The notes below the pieces were generated by a model that saw only the letters and a program-made list of their open reading frames with translations, searched no databases and had not been told where the DNA came from. 6,177 bases of DNA from Leptospiraceae bacterium (lineage in GTDB: Bacteria; Spirochaetota; Leptospiria; Turneriellales; Turneriellaceae): the NCBI GenBank assembly GCA_025057195.1, contig JANWWX010000082.1, forward strand, positions 1-6,177. The letters run 5' to 3'. Below, one piece after another: positions 5,755-6,177 of the stretch. The translations under genes and the position numbers were made by a program. Positions within the stretch are counted from its first letter, which is position 1. Each line of letters starts with the position of its first letter.

Positions 5755-6177
5755 CTAACTATTATCGCAGGCAGCCGTGTTGCGGCATTTGCGCAGATCG
5801 AGCACTGCCTTTTCGGAAATAATGGCCATTTCAGCTGTCGCCATACGCACTGCCCAGATGGCGGCAGTGGTCCACACGGCACGGTTAGAAGTGGTCAAAA
5901 TGTCATGCCCTGCCCGCAGCCGGATGTAATAGGTGCGGAACACCTGCTCCATCAAAACGCGGTGGATGTTGCCCACAGGCAGGTTGTAGCGGTTTTGCCA
6001 AGAATTGGCATATGCTTGGCTTTCGACGTAGTTTTCGTAGTTTTTGTCGGGGTCGCTGCCACCAATTTGCCGCTTGCCATATTTCTCGTCGGCGTACGCT
6101 TCGTAGTCGCCATGGTTGTAACCAATAGTGGACCAGATATGCGCCTGCTGCGTCATGTCACCAGCCCAGTGCTGCAC
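5755..6177 (-). CDS. Zinc-dependent phospholipase C-like protein (C-terminal part, cut by right edge)
   Basis: The last 140 codons are visible and the gene begins beyond the right edge; the GTG at the border is an internal Val, not a start. Counting from the edge, H3-x3-D7-x5-H13 matches the H-x3-D-x5-H zinc motif of bacterial zinc-dependent phospholipases C and the related S1/P1 nucleases. It is followed by H22-x3-E26 in HGDYEAYADEKY, much like the HxxxE and FETFAEE stretch of clostridial alpha-toxin. These residues bind the zinc cluster that cleaves phosphodiester bonds in phospholipids. The spacing from H13 to H22 is short compared with the characterised enzymes. The remaining ~110 residues are mostly helical in look (about 72-115) and end with two Cys (CRNTAAC). 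Members of this family are normally exported, but the N-terminus cannot be seen here. A nuclease of the S1/P1 branch is the main alternative. Stop TAG is at 5757-5755. Confidence 0.78.
   Translation of the reverse strand: MQHWAGDMTQQAHIWSTIGYNHGDYEAYADEKYGKRQIGGSDPDKNYENYVESQAYANSWQNRYNLPVGNIHRVLMEQVFRTYYIRLRAGHDILTTSNRAVWTTAAIWAVRMATAEMAIISEKAVLDLRKCRNTAACDNS

Noticed and set aside
5535..5882. Minus-strand open frame of 115 codons between the phospholipase-like and oxidoreductase genes
   Set aside because: It overlaps the phospholipase-like coding region in a different frame. Its composition is random-looking and no motif is seen.
1..6177. CRISPR array, tRNA or rRNA genes, insertion sequence ends
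   Set aside because: I saw no regularly spaced repeats, tRNA cloverleaf elements, rRNA segments, transposase motifs or terminal inverted repeats.

Overview
The window reads as chromosomal DNA from a Gram-negative bacterium of roughly balanced GC content with many A/T homopolymers. All five genes I can support lie on the minus strand. Outer-envelope features support the Gram-negative reading: a Sec signal peptide is followed by an Ala/Pro linker and what looks like the first beta-strand of an outer-membrane barrel. The composition and gene types would suit a leptospira-like spirochaete, but that is a guess and no marker gene is present to settle it.

Layout in transcription order, right to left. 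(1) 6177-5755 is the C-terminal part of a zinc-dependent phospholipase C-like protein, cut by the right edge. (2) 5754-5385 is a 370-base non-coding leader. It holds a perfect DnaA-box word, a small inverted repeat, a weak -10 element and a strong Shine-Dalgarno sequence that points to an unusual CTG start. (3) 5384-3801 encodes a FAD-dependent oxidoreductase of the retinol saturase/carotenoid desaturase-isomerase group. (4) 3826-2954 overlaps its 3' end and encodes an alpha/beta hydrolase that closely resembles animal MEST/PEG1, with an Asp nucleophile. (5) 2913-847 follows after 40 bases and encodes a 16-helix membrane protein. It aligns with membrane-bound pyrophosphatases (HppA family) but has lost most of the catalytic acidic residues. 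(6) 846-239 is an AT-rich gap with no convincing gene. (7) 238-1 is the start of a secreted, Ala/Pro-rich probable outer-membrane protein, cut by the left edge.

Genes 3-5 are so tightly packed that they are probably one transcript. The first two members belong to families that act on hydrophobic substrates: a RetSat-like redox enzyme on conjugated or isoprenoid double bonds, and a MEST-like hydrolase. The third has the scaffold of an ion-pumping pyrophosphatase with a damaged active site. The most interesting reading is a small lipid or isoprenoid-modifying operon whose membrane component is a repurposed, probably non-hydrolytic pyrophosphatase homologue. The family assignments rest on motifs. 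The common pathway is inference.
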